Shown here one piece after another: positions 1 through 8,244 of a stretch of 24,332 bases of DNA. The DNA lies in NCBI GenBank assembly GCA_023254445.1, contig JALRLN010000001.1, positions 10,466-34,797 of the forward strand, written 5' to 3'. The notes under the pieces were generated by a model that was not told the DNA's origin, searched no databases, and saw nothing but the letters and a program-made list of their open reading frames with translations. Numbering within the stretch: the stretch's first letter is position 1; each line of letters opens with the position of its first letter. Source of the stretch: Candidatus Poseidoniaceae archaeon. GTDB taxonomy: Archaea; Thermoplasmatota; Poseidoniia; Poseidoniales; Poseidoniaceae. The translations under genes were made by a program, and so were the position numbers.

Positions 1-118
1 TGGCTAGAAGTTCGGATATGAGCGGGCCGACGTCATCTATCGATGATTTACCCTCTATGACGCCGCGCAAAAGCTCGGCGAGGTACGACCGCTGTCGCTC
101 GGTGACGTAATAAATGCA
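1..118 (-). CDS. Partial unidentified protein fragment running off the left edge
   Basis: The minus strand has one frame open from about 118 to the window edge, giving about 39 residues with a very protein-like composition (it includes YYVTERQRSYLAELLRG and ends near PLISELLA). The other five frames here are broken or read poorly. Isoleucine is written ATA three times out of four, a codon that is rare in the rest of the window, so this piece looks as if it comes from another gene context. No family is recognised. It lies head-on against the truncated helicase that begins to read sensibly at about 130. It could be the C-terminal part of a neighbouring gene, or sequence wrongly joined to the contig. 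The coding call is moderate and no function is assigned. Confidence 0.45.
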
Positions 119-1638
119 GTCGCGAGGACATCGCTGCGACGCCAACCCTCGCCGCGGGCGTCAACCTGCCGGCGCGTCGCGTGTTGGTTCGGGACGTCAA
201 GCGCTTCGAGGACGGAGGGAGCCGTCCCCTTCCGGTCATGGAGGTCAGGCAGATGCTTGGCCGGGCCGGGCGTCCTCGGTACGACGATTTTGGTGAAGCG
301 TGGGTGCTGTGCAAGGGAACGGACGGATGGGAAGTGGCCGACGACGTGGCCGACCGTTACTTCCACGGGCCCGTCGAGGACGTGACGTCCAAACTGGCGA
401 ACGAAGCGGCGCTCCGGATGCACCTCTTGTCCGCGGTGGCTGCGGGGGGGCTTCGGCACCGTGGGTCGCTCGAGGATTTCTTCGCACGGACCTTCCTTGC
501 GCGGCAGTGGCCACTGCCTCAATTGATGGAACGCATCGATGCCATCCTTGATTGGCTTGTCAGCGAGCGCTTTCTTCGCCGCTTGGACGCCGATCAAGAG
601 TTCATCCCCTCCCTCCCTGCCAACGAAACTGAGTGGGAGGACGACGTTCCGGCATGGCTCAGTCCAGCCACCGGACGTGACGACCTCATCCTGGACGAGC
701 CCTCGCCTGCACCTTCGGCTGCTCGTCGTTCTGGCGATGAACCGTCTGTCTTTGGGTTCACCCCGGCCTCCTCCATCCGATCCGCTGCGGTCACCACGGT
801 GAACGTTCGAGACCCTGCGACGGTGTACGAGGCGACGGAGATGGGCCGGGTGGTCACGCGGTTGTACCTCGACCCTGCTTCGGCGTCGGTCTTGCGGACC
901 GGCTTGCGCCGCGGTGTTCGGCGCCTCGTACGGGGTGACGCCCCCGTGACGTGTTTCGGCTTGCTTCACCTCGCAGCGACAACGAACGACTTCGCGCAAC
1001 TCTTCCTCAAGGCCAAGGACACGGAACGGGACTCGGATCTTTGGAAGAAATACGCAACCGTGGCGGATGAGGTGCTCGCAGACCGGGAATACGAGGAACG
1101 GGATTTGAGCACGGTCAAGTCCGCGTGGTTGGTCGAATCATGGATAGAAGAGAAGTCGCTGAAGGAGATCGAGGCGTCGCTGGACGTCGCACCGGGTGAC
1201 CTTCACCACCGAACCGACCTCATGGCGTGGCTGCTTGCCGGTGCCGCGGCGATTTTGACCACGGACGACGTCTTTCTCGACGATCATCTTCCCGCCCTCG
1301 ACCACTTGTCCTCGTTGTTGGACGAAGCACGCCATCGCGTCCGCCATGGATGCAAATCCGACCTGCTTCGTTTGGTCAAGGTGCGTCATGTTGGCCGGCA
1401 GCGTGCACGACGGCTCGCAGAGGTGGGCATCCGAACCCCCGAGGACCTCCTCGCGATGCCCGTTGCGACACGGCGTCAGGTGGAAGGCTGGCGTGGCTGG
1501 GGTCCCGTGCTCGTGCAGCGCATGCTCGATGATGCGGTCCGTTTTGCTGCCCCTCATGCCCCGGACGTCATCCAACCCCGCTCCGATGACATGCCTTTGC
1601 CCGGGGAGCGGGAGACGAGCGTTGAAGATGGACCATGA
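106..1638 (+). CDS. hel308: Hel308-type superfamily 2 DNA helicase, 5'-truncated (C-terminal part)
   Basis: A Ski2-like helicase that in archaea unwinds lagging strands at stalled forks. What remains starts in helicase motif V (ATPTLAAGVNLPARRV, from about 133) and continues through motif VI (QMLGRAGRP, about 250-276). A winged-helix segment, a long helical ratchet domain and a C-terminal helix-hairpin-helix follow (VKVRHVGRQRARRLAEVGI, about 1375-1435). Walker A, the DEAD/DEAH-type box and most of both RecA lobes are missing. The frame meets a TGA at 103-105, and the sequence before about 130 does not encode the expected helicase residues, so the gene is cut by a junction rather than by the window edge. 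The GTG at 181 is an internal codon, not a credible start. It stops 12 bases before Cgi121. Hel308 versus another Ski2-like helicase is likely but not certain. Confidence 0.8.
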   Translation, partial: RNKCSREDIAATPTLAAGVNLPARRVLVRDVKRFEDGGSRPLPVMEVRQMLGRAGRPRYDDFGEAWVLCKGTDGWEVADDVADRYFHGPVEDVTSKLANEAALRMHLLSAVAAGGLRHRGSLEDFFARTFLARQWPLPQLMERIDAILDWLVSERFLRRLDADQEFIPSLPANETEWEDDVPAWLSPATGRDDLILDEPSPAPSAARRSGDEPSVFGFTPASSIRSAAVTTVNVRDPATVYEATEMGRVVTRLYLDPASASVLRTGLRRGVRRLVRGDAPVTCFGLLHLAATTNDFAQLFLKAKDTERDSDLWKKYATVADEVLADREYEERDLSTVKSAWLVESWIEEKSLKEIEASLDVAPGDLHHRTDLMAWLLAGAAAILTTDDVFLDDHLPALDHLSSLLDEARHRVRHGCKSDLLRLVKVRHVGRQRARRLAEVGIRTPEDLLAMPVATRRQVEGWRGWGPVLVQRMLDDAVRFAAPHAPDVIQPRSDDMPLPGERETSVEDGP

Positions 1639-1650
1639 GGGACAGGGGTC

Positions 1651-2124
1651 ATGGGCACGCACCTCGTTCCATGGGTGGCCAACGCTGTTAGCGATCCCCG
1701 TGCCCTCGCGCTCTCTGTCGAGGATGGCCTCGTGGAAGGGGCCATTGTGCTCTTGGCGTCCGATGTCGTCGCCTCCGAACGGCAGGTCCGTGCAGCCGCG
1801 TTCGCGGCACAGCGACGCTGGGAACGTGGTACGGCGGTGGCCCGTAGCCTCGCCGCGGAATTCATGCGCTGCTTGGCGGGGTCCCATCACGTTGGGGAAG
1901 CCATCCGCGCGGTTGGGCTCACGGCGGGCGCGGAGCGCGGATGGCTCGTGGCCATCTCAGTGGCGTCGAACGAGGTCGAACAACGGATGAACGCCAATGG
2001 GCTGCAGCCGGCATCACAGCATGCGATGACGCCTGAAGGCCGGGCCCGCCTCGGCCTGCCTACCGAGGGGGACGCCGAGGTGCTGGCCCTCGGCCGGATC
2101 GCAGAATCGGATTTGCTTGCCTAA
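1651..2124 (+). CDS. cgi121: KEOPS complex subunit Cgi121
   Basis: A 157-residue protein matching the CGI-121 family. Its centre shows the family pattern of a conserved helix pair, with AAFAAQRRWERG, then SLAAEFMRCLAGSHHVGEAI, followed by a GLTAGAERG turn. Cgi121 binds Bud32 in the KEOPS complex (Kae1-Bud32-Cgi121-Pcc1), which makes the threonylcarbamoyl modification of A37 in ANN-decoding tRNAs, and it presents the tRNA 3' end to the enzyme. The gene begins 12 bases after the helicase stop, and its last codons overlap an upstream TTG that could open the next gene, so co-transcription with the helicase and the TldD/TldE pair is likely. No other KEOPS gene is in the window. The length fits the family. 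Recognition rests on sequence pattern only. Confidence 0.72.
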   Translation: MGTHLVPWVANAVSDPRALALSVEDGLVEGAIVLLASDVVASERQVRAAAFAAQRRWERGTAVARSLAAEFMRCLAGSHHVGEAIRAVGLTAGAERGWLVAISVASNEVEQRMNANGLQPASQHAMTPEGRARLGLPTEGDAEVLALGRIAESDLLA

Positions 2125-2161
2125 GGCGAGGGTTCAAACACCGCTGCTGGGGTTTCCCACC

Positions 2162-3586
2162 ATGGTGCTCGACCGTCGCTCTGGAACCCACCGGTGGCTC
2201 GACGGAGCGCGCGCTGCGTCAATGTTTGACCGGTTGACAGGAATGGGAGCGACGTACGTTGAAGTGCGGGCGATGTCGTGCGATTCCACCTCCATCAGCG
2301 TCAGGGACGGTGCCATGGAATCCGCCGTTCCCGCTCAAGACGTTGGTGTCACCCTCCGTGTTCTTGCCGACGGGGCCTGGGGGACACACTCCACCACAGA
2401 CATCGAGAGCGTGTATGCTCAAGGAGAAGCGACACTGAAACTCGCCCGTGCCGTTGCAGCTCGCAGGTCATCGTCCACGGACGGGGTCAGCCTGGCTGAG
2501 GTGCCCATCGTTCAGGACGAAGTCCATTGGACCCCGCGTGGGGACGTTCGTAACCTCGACCTCGAAGACCGCCTCGACGCGATGGCTGCGGTCGAGCAGG
2601 AAGCGAGTGGGCACGACCGAATTGCTTCCGTCGCAACGGGATGGGTCGATGAGCACCTGCAAACCGAGGTGCTCACAAGCGAAGGAATGGATCGGCTGTG
2701 GACCCTGCAACGGGCCCTCTTGCATTGCACCGTGACGGCCCGCGAGGGCGACCGTGTGGCCTCCTATAGAACAAGGCACGGCGGTGAAGGAGGGGCCGAC
2801 CACATCCTCCAAGCCGACCTTGGAGCGCTCGGACGTGAGGGGCAGGCAGCAGCCCTTCGCCAGTTGGGGGCTGAGGCTGCGCCCTCGGGTCGATTCACCC
2901 TCGTGGCAGACCCGGACTTGACGGGGGTGTACGTGCACGAAGCGTTGGGTCACCCGTGCGAAGCCGACCTTGTTGCAGCAGGAGACTCCTGCCTTGATGG
3001 ACGCCTCGGACAGAACATTGGGTCGGACATCGTCACTGTGATCGACGACCCCACCATTCGTGGGGGATACGGGGCGTATCCTGTCGACGACGAAGGGGTC
3101 GACGCACGAGAGAAAATGCTCGTTCGTGAGGGCGTGCTGACGGAATACCTCAACCACCGTGAAACGGCGGCCAAGTTTGGCCTTGAGCCAAACGCGGGTG
3201 CTCGTGCGCAGGACGGTTTGCACCACCCGCTCGTTCGTATGTCCAACACGATCATCCAGGGCGGCACGCACAGGGACCTCGATGCCCTTCTCGAGGACGT
3301 CGAACATGGCGTGCTCGCCTGCGGTACACGGGGTGGGCAGGTTGACACGGGACGTGGCTCGTTCCAATTCGCGGCCCAAGAGGCATGGCTGATTGAGGGC
3401 GGTGAATTGGTTCGCCCGCTGCGTGACGTCAGCGTGTCTGGGCTGACCTTGGAGATCCTGAACAACGTGGATGGTCTTGCAAAAGACGGCGGACTTGCTT
3501 CACCGGGCTTTTGCGGCAAAGGCCAAACCGTGCCGGTCGGGGACGGTGGGCCCTACATGCGCATCCGCAGCGCGCTGGTTGGGTGA
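2162..3586 (+). CDS. tldD: TldD-family metalloprotease subunit
   Basis: TldD is the catalytic half of the TldD-TldE (PmbA) heterodimeric zinc protease, which degrades unfolded peptides and in bacteria matures microcin B17 and CcdA. With the ATG at 2162 the protein has 474 residues, the usual size. The metal site is visible as HEALGHPCEAD (HExxxH; His259, Glu260, His264), and the C-terminal FCGKGQ supplies the expected third ligand cysteine. The N-terminal beta/alpha domain and the DEGVDAREK segment also fit. An upstream TTG at 2117, overlapping the end of Cgi121, would add 15 residues with no family support, so 2162 is preferred. The gene stops 4 bases before tldE, consistent with a translationally coupled pair. 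The physiological substrate in archaea is not evident from sequence. Confidence 0.9.
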   Translation: MVLDRRSGTHRWLDGARAASMFDRLTGMGATYVEVRAMSCDSTSISVRDGAMESAVPAQDVGVTLRVLADGAWGTHSTTDIESVYAQGEATLKLARAVAARRSSSTDGVSLAEVPIVQDEVHWTPRGDVRNLDLEDRLDAMAAVEQEASGHDRIASVATGWVDEHLQTEVLTSEGMDRLWTLQRALLHCTVTAREGDRVASYRTRHGGEGGADHILQADLGALGREGQAAALRQLGAEAAPSGRFTLVADPDLTGVYVHEALGHPCEADLVAAGDSCLDGRLGQNIGSDIVTVIDDPTIRGGYGAYPVDDEGVDAREKMLVREGVLTEYLNHRETAAKFGLEPNAGARAQDGLHHPLVRMSNTIIQGGTHRDLDALLEDVEHGVLACGTRGGQVDTGRGSFQFAAQEAWLIEGGELVRPLRDVSVSGLTLEILNNVDGLAKDGGLASPGFCGKGQTVPVGDGGPYMRIRSALVG

Positions 3587-3590
3587 GGCC

Positions 3591-4991
3591 ATGCTTGTTG
3601 ATGGCGCGGTGGAGCGGGTGGAAGAGGCCTGCAGGGCCATTGGAGCAGCCTGCACGCGAGCAGGTGTGGCGCAGTGGGACGTTCTTGGGTCCCAAACATA
3701 CGGCACCGAGGTTGACATCGAAGCCGGGAGGATTTCCCTCGTCGGCGGGGGTGGTGAGGGCGGCTTTGGCCTTCGCCTCGTGCAAGATGGCCGCTTCGCC
3801 TTCGCACGCGTCGTTGATGCCTCGGGTGCTGAACGCGCGGTTCAGGAGGCGATGTCCATTCTCCGCCGGTCCCCCTCTGTGGACGGCTTTGAGTTGCCTG
3901 CGGCGACGCAGGTCTCCTCCACGCCCTCGTCCTTCGATCGAAGGGTGGACGACCTCACCGCTGACGACCTGATGCAGCGGGCCGATGCCGTGCTTGCACA
4001 CGTGGCCTCAGAGCACCCCGACGCGGTGGTGACCGGCGGCGGCATCAGCGCCTCTTCCTCCGCCACGGCGTTCCTGTCCAGCGAAGGCATCGAACGTTCC
4101 GCTGCCTCAACCTCGATGGGGCTTGGTGTTCAGGTCACGATCGACCACGACGACCAATTGACGAGCGGCTGGGAGGGCACCTCAGACGATGGGCTCCTTC
4201 CTCACGTTCCAGATTGCGTTGACCTTGCGCTCCGGTGGGCCACATGCACGCGCAATCCAATCGAGGTGACCAACGCCCGTTCCGGACGTCAGGACGTGAT
4301 CCTCTCGGACGGTGCCTTCGGCTCTTTGTTCGGCATGATTGTTCCTCGCGCGATCAACGGCCCACGCCTCGCGCGAAACGAATCCCTCTGGTCCGGTCGT
4401 TTGGGTGAACGGGTCATGGCGGACCACCTCTCGATCGTGGACGATGGCCGGCTGGCTGGGGGAGCCACCACGGCGTCCATTGACGGGGACGGGGTCCCGA
4501 CCTCGACCAGAACCATCGTTGATGGAGGCCGCTTTGTTGCTGCGAATTGGTCCGTTCGTGGTGCGGCCAAGGCCGTTGCCGACGGCCAAATCGAACATGC
4601 CGAAAGCACCGGCTCTGCTTCGCGCTCCGTCGGAAGCCCTCCAAGCACGTCCACACGGGACCTCGTGCTCACCTCGACCGCAGCACGTCCGAGCCCAGAG
4701 GCCTTGGTTCAGCAGGTCGAGGACGGATGGCTCGTCCACGATGTGATGGGTGCGCACACAGCGAACCCCACGACGGGCGATTTCTCGGTCACCACGTCCA
4801 GCGTACTTCGCATCGTCGACGGGGAAATCGTTGGCGCGGTGCGTCAGGCCGGGCTGACTGGAAACTTGGCCGAGGCCTTGGGGGGCGACGTGGTGTTGGC
4901 GGCCGCTCCGGGAAGGGACGGGCGGCCAGGCGGCTCACTGCATCTGGCTGACGTGTTGTTCCGCGGGAGCCTTGGTGTGAACCCCGCGTGA
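3591..4991 (+). CDS. pmbA: TldE/PmbA-family subunit
   Basis: A 466-residue partner of TldD, from the same fold family but without the HExxxH zinc motif, as expected for the TldE/PmbA half. The hallmark C-terminal stretch is present: DVMGAHTANPTTGDFSV, at about 4738-4791. The ATG at 3591 directly after the tldD stop is chosen. An in-frame GTG at 3471 would place 40 extra residues inside the tldD coding region and is rejected. The tldD-tldE order and 4-base spacing support a heterodimer made at equal dose. In bacteria the dimer encloses a chamber where TldD cleaves peptides. Whether the archaeal pair processes one specific peptide or is a general peptidase cannot be read here; no small precursor-peptide gene is visible next to it. 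Confidence 0.88.
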   Translation: MLVDGAVERVEEACRAIGAACTRAGVAQWDVLGSQTYGTEVDIEAGRISLVGGGGEGGFGLRLVQDGRFAFARVVDASGAERAVQEAMSILRRSPSVDGFELPAATQVSSTPSSFDRRVDDLTADDLMQRADAVLAHVASEHPDAVVTGGGISASSSATAFLSSEGIERSAASTSMGLGVQVTIDHDDQLTSGWEGTSDDGLLPHVPDCVDLALRWATCTRNPIEVTNARSGRQDVILSDGAFGSLFGMIVPRAINGPRLARNESLWSGRLGERVMADHLSIVDDGRLAGGATTASIDGDGVPTSTRTIVDGGRFVAANWSVRGAAKAVADGQIEHAESTGSASRSVGSPPSTSTRDLVLTSTAARPSPEALVQQVEDGWLVHDVMGAHTANPTTGDFSVTTSSVLRIVDGEIVGAVRQAGLTGNLAEALGGDVVLAAAPGRDGRPGGSLHLADVLFRGSLGVNPA

Positions 4992-5033
4992 GCGATGGAC
5001 CACGCAGGGATGCCTTGAGGCCCGCACCCACCA

Positions 5034-5092
5034 CGCCTCGGAGGCGTTTGGGAGGGTTCAAAGGCCCTCGACTTGACTCGGCAAGTCCGAGG
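5034..5092 (+). promoter_or_regulatory. Two hairpins in the 200-base gap before the RPA gene
   Basis: The gap 4992-5192 holds no convincing gene. It contains a short hairpin at about 5034-5046 (CGCCT, loop CGG, AGGCG, followed by TTT). A stronger one lies at 5066-5092: CCTCGACTTG pairs with CAAGT-c-CGAGG around the loop ACTCGG, ten base pairs with one bulged C. The first could act as a weak terminator for the tldD-tldE run. The second lies about 100 bases ahead of the RPA start and could be a terminator, a leader element or an operator. No clear TATA box was found nearby. Confidence 0.35.
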
Positions 5093-5192
5093 AGGTGAAG
5101 GAAGTGTCCAGTCTCAACCAAACCGCACGTGCATCCACCGCCAGTCCACCATGCTGGCCCACGAAGGCAACAACGCAGGTGGAGGGCCTCGC

Positions 5193-6893
5193 ATGAGCAG
5201 CCATCCTTACGGCGACCATGTCGCGTTGGTGCTCGACGCGTGCCCTGAAGCGAGCGAAGCGGACGTTGTTGCCGCGTTTCGGCAGTACGAAGAGGAATTC
5301 CTCATCCCTCCTCAGGACTCCATCCACTCCATCATCCGAACGTTGCAGGTCAACGTGTCGCCGTCGTCGGGTGCTCCTGCAGGTCGCGCCTCCGCTGGAA
5401 AGGCTCCACGCCCGATGAAATCCGTGGAACGCTTCGACCAGTTGAGCGGCGACGACCAAAACGTGGAGATCACCGTTCGGATCGTCTCGCACAACGTCAG
5501 GGATCAAACCGTGCGTGGTGAACAACGCACCATTGCGTTCGGTCTTCTGGAAGACCTCCCGTACGACTCCGCTTCCCCCTCCACCCGATGGGAATACAAA
5601 GACTGGGCTCCAAAGCAGGAACTTCGTTCAGGCAGCATCGTGAGGCTTGAAGGGGCCTCCGTCAACGAATACCAAGGTCGACGCTCGCTGAACGTCAACC
5701 AATCCACCCGCGTTGTGGTGCTTGAGGAGGGCTCAGCCCCTGTGGTGGCTCCTGGTGAGCCTGTATCCATTGCTGACCTGCCTGAAGACGGCACGGTCTG
5801 TGTCGTGGCTCGTGTCCTTGCTGTCCGACCCGATGTCATTCACCGGCGTGATGGTTCGGGAACCATCGACGTGGTTCGTGGGCGACTCGCCGACGGGACA
5901 GGGTCTGTCGGGTTCCTCTCGTGGGACCCCGTCGAACTTGAGGTCGGACAGCTCGTGAAGGTCGATGGGGCCACGGTGCGAAGTTTCCGAGACACGCCTG
6001 AGTTGAACTTCGGTCGAACAACCACCATTGAAGCCTACCACGATGCATCGTTTGCTTCCGTCGACGACCTTGAAGCCGCAAGTGAACTGAGCATTGCGGG
6101 ACTGCGGGACGGCGCTCGCGACGTCACCTGCGTCGTGGAGGTGCATGAATGGCAGAAGCGCACGTTCACGCGAGAGGGTCAGGAACGGCACCTCTGGTCT
6201 GGTCGGGTGGCTGATCCCAGCGGGCAGTGCAGGATGAGTGCCTGGTCCGAACTCCCGTTCACGGCCGAGGACCTGCCGGTGGCGGTGCGCTTGAGCGGCG
6301 TTCGCGTGCGTGCATGGCAAGGTGTCCCGGACATCACCGTGGACGAAGCGAAGCAGGTCGAGGTGCTGAAGGCCACCCCCTGGGATGAAACCATCGACCT
6401 CGAGAACCACGCAGTGGAGGTTGACCTCGATGAACTCGCCAACGGAAGCGGGCGGGTCGGTGTCGCGACAGAAGGGTACGTGGTGAGCGTGCGCGACGAC
6501 TCCGGTCTGATTTACCGTTGCGGAGAATGCCGTCGCGTCTTGCGCGATGGGTCCTGCACCGATCACGGCGCTCAAGCGGGGAACGAGGACGTTCGCCTGC
6601 GCCTTGTGGTGCAGGGCGATGCCGAATCGTTGTCCGTGTTCGTCGGGAAGGACGCGGCATTGGCGGCCCTTGGACTCGACATGGATCGACTTCGCGCAGT
6701 CATTGAGGACACGGGGGCGGGCGCGTGGGTGCAATCGCTCCGGTCGCGTTGGCTTGGGGGTCGGGTCAGGATCAGCGGGAGGCTGTTGGTGGACGACCGC
6801 AGTTCCATGTTCATGGCCGATGGCTTCGAGTCGATCGAGGAGGACGGTAGCCTGATCGCCACCGAAGCACGGGCGGCATGGGGGGTGGCATGA
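5193..6893 (+). CDS. rpa: Replication protein A, multi-OB single-stranded-DNA-binding protein with zinc finger
   Basis: A 566-residue archaeal RPA. After an N-terminal helical region (about 10-50) there are several OB-fold segments, roughly residues 88-185, 195-290, 305-405 and a C-terminal one after 423. The last carries a zinc finger, Cys443-Cys446-Cys455-His458 (CxxC-x8-CxxH). Repeated patterns such as GSIVRLEGASVNEYQGRRSLNV and GQLVKVDGATVRSFRDTPELNF are typical RPA DNA-binding strands. RPA coats single-stranded DNA in replication, repair and recombination. The ATG at 5193 follows GGAGGG at 5181-5186, a good ribosome-binding site. Earlier in-frame starts (5073, 5151) give low-complexity, unsupported leaders. 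Its stop overlaps the RPA-associated protein, so the two are probably translated together. Confidence 0.88.
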   Translation: MSSHPYGDHVALVLDACPEASEADVVAAFRQYEEEFLIPPQDSIHSIIRTLQVNVSPSSGAPAGRASAGKAPRPMKSVERFDQLSGDDQNVEITVRIVSHNVRDQTVRGEQRTIAFGLLEDLPYDSASPSTRWEYKDWAPKQELRSGSIVRLEGASVNEYQGRRSLNVNQSTRVVVLEEGSAPVVAPGEPVSIADLPEDGTVCVVARVLAVRPDVIHRRDGSGTIDVVRGRLADGTGSVGFLSWDPVELEVGQLVKVDGATVRSFRDTPELNFGRTTTIEAYHDASFASVDDLEAASELSIAGLRDGARDVTCVVEVHEWQKRTFTREGQERHLWSGRVADPSGQCRMSAWSELPFTAEDLPVAVRLSGVRVRAWQGVPDITVDEAKQVEVLKATPWDETIDLENHAVEVDLDELANGSGRVGVATEGYVVSVRDDSGLIYRCGECRRVLRDGSCTDHGAQAGNEDVRLRLVVQGDAESLSVFVGKDAALAALGLDMDRLRAVIEDTGAGAWVQSLRSRWLGGRVRISGRLLVDDRSSMFMADGFESIEEDGSLIATEARAAWGVA

Positions 6894-7837
6894 TGGAGGC
6901 ATCTCGTAACATCAAGCGGCAGCCTGCATGGCACATCTTCGCTTCAGAATTTGGCGAGGCGACCCTCAACGAGCGAGGCTCGGGTGAATACGACCCCTCG
7001 TTCGTGATCACCCGGCTTGGCGCGAAAATCAACCGCGTCATCGTGGCCGGCTTGCTGGAGCGTGTCGAACCACGCGAGTCGGCCAACGGTCAGGTCATGC
7101 ACATGGGGCAGCTCCGGGACCCGTCAGGCCTGTTTTACTTCAGCGCAGGAGATTTCGATCCTGAGAGCGCCCGAGAGGCCATCGTGGACCTCACAAGGTC
7201 GCTGGAAGAAGGCGAAACCATGCACGTGATGATGGTCGCGAAGGCCCGTTGGTACCAGACCGATGAGGGCGCCGTGTACACCAGCCTTCGGCCTGAAGAA
7301 GTGGTTCGCATTGACCCGCCCCGCTACGCAGCATGGCTGGCGCGAACCGCGGCCGCCACGCTGGAGCGTCTGGATGCCCACGAGAAGGGCATGCCTTCGG
7401 CCGCTGAAGGTCCGGCGGCGATGCGCCAAGCAGGGGTGCCTGCTCCGTTGGCCGAAGGCCTCGCGCACGCCCTCGCGCATTACGAGGGTGCCTCTGTTGA
7501 GCACTACAAGCTGCACGTTCTGCAGGCCCTCGACATCGCAGAAGGCAAGATGGCGTCCGTTCGAACCGAACCTGCCGCGTTGCCGCTGACCGGGGACGAG
7601 CCCTCAGGTGGGGCCGAGGATGCGGCAGGAACATCGGGCGAGGCCGACGCGGGGGCGACGATGACGGCGTTGATTCAAACCCTCGATCAGGGTAGTGGTG
7701 TGGACTACGAGACCCTGGTGAAGAACATGGGGGCCAAAGGCTTCGACGCTGGCGTCGCCGACACGGCACTCGACGGGCTGCTCGATGAAGGCAGCGTCTT
7801 CGAAGTCTCCTTCGGCTGGTATCGGCTGGTTGAATGA
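6890..7837 (+). CDS. RPA-associated protein (COG3390-type, OB fold plus winged helix)
   Basis: A 315-residue protein resembling the archaeal RPA-associated proteins encoded beside RPA in haloarchaea and other euryarchaea, where they form a complex with RPA. The first 145 residues read as an OB-fold domain (start RQPAWHIFASEFGEATL; INRVIVAGLLERVE; GLFYFSAGDF). A helical middle and an acidic alanine-rich linker follow (about residues 215-250). The C-terminal segment MGAKGFDAGVADTALDGLLD, followed by GSVFEVSFGWYRLV, looks like a winged helix. The start ATG at 6890 overlaps the RPA stop (ATGA) and follows a GGGGGTGG stretch; the next ATG (6893) is equally possible. The tight coupling supports joint function with RPA. 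Family assignment rests on neighbourhood plus pattern. Confidence 0.72.
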   Translation: MMEASRNIKRQPAWHIFASEFGEATLNERGSGEYDPSFVITRLGAKINRVIVAGLLERVEPRESANGQVMHMGQLRDPSGLFYFSAGDFDPESAREAIVDLTRSLEEGETMHVMMVAKARWYQTDEGAVYTSLRPEEVVRIDPPRYAAWLARTAAATLERLDAHEKGMPSAAEGPAAMRQAGVPAPLAEGLAHALAHYEGASVEHYKLHVLQALDIAEGKMASVRTEPAALPLTGDEPSGGAEDAAGTSGEADAGATMTALIQTLDQGSGVDYETLVKNMGAKGFDAGVADTALDGLLDEGSVFEVSFGWYRLVE

Positions 7838-7867
7838 GCCCATCACATTGAAGGTCCGCAGGGCCCT

Positions 7868-8230
7868 GTGCGGGTTGTGGCAGGAACCGACTTCTTCATA
7901 CGACCTGCGTCGGCAACGACGAGTGCAGATTGGTTGCGGTTCCCAAACGCCGACATCTCCGTTCGCGTTGTCCGTCGATTGACCCGCACCGTCGTGCGTG
8001 GTGGTGAAGGCGACGACCTTCACGACGAAGGCTCCGAGAGCGCTGTGTACACGGTCCGCGGTGTCATGGACCGTGACCGCTACAAGGACGTCATGGCCAT
8101 GTTCCGTGGAGGCCAGCCTTTCATCCACGACCCCTTCGAGGAGCGGGACGTCAAGGTGATGTTTGCTTCGATGAAGTACGACGGCACGTCAGAGGAATTC
8201 ACCTTCGAACTGATCGAGGACAAGGACTGA
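7868..8230 (+). CDS. Unrecognised 120-residue protein between RPA genes and pilus genes
   Basis: I do not firmly recognise this protein. It has no membrane segment or signal peptide and looks beta-rich. The N-terminal part includes DFFIRPASATTSADWLRF, and the C-terminal half runs VYTVRGVMDRDRYKDVMAMF, then GGQPFIHDPF, and ends FTFELIEDKD. The second half resembles, in spacing only, the beta-domain seen in some phage tail proteins (strand, helix, 'pxxHP'-like turn, strand, F-x-F-x-L-x-E). That resemblance is weak and may be convergent. The start is set at GTG 7868, the first plausible start after the in-frame stop of the preceding gene at 7835-7837. It lies 30 bases after that gene and 14 before the TadC-like gene, so it belongs to the same run. 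Coding status is well supported by the open frame and composition; function is unknown. Confidence 0.65.
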   Translation: MRVVAGTDFFIRPASATTSADWLRFPNADISVRVVRRLTRTVVRGGEGDDLHDEGSESAVYTVRGVMDRDRYKDVMAMFRGGQPFIHDPFEERDVKVMFASMKYDGTSEEFTFELIEDKD

Positions 8231-8244
8231 GGGAGGGAGACGTC

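Noticed and set aside
3..110. Plus-strand short frame ending at 108-110.
   Set aside because: Composition is unconvincing compared with the minus-strand frame over the same bases.
55..999. Long minus-strand open frame opposite the helicase.
   Set aside because: It is the antisense of the helicase frame in GC-rich DNA; composition is Arg/His/Pro-rich with no family pattern.
5733..6902. Minus-strand open frame of 389 codons opposite RPA.
   Set aside because: Antisense shadow of the RPA OB folds, with no recognisable motif.
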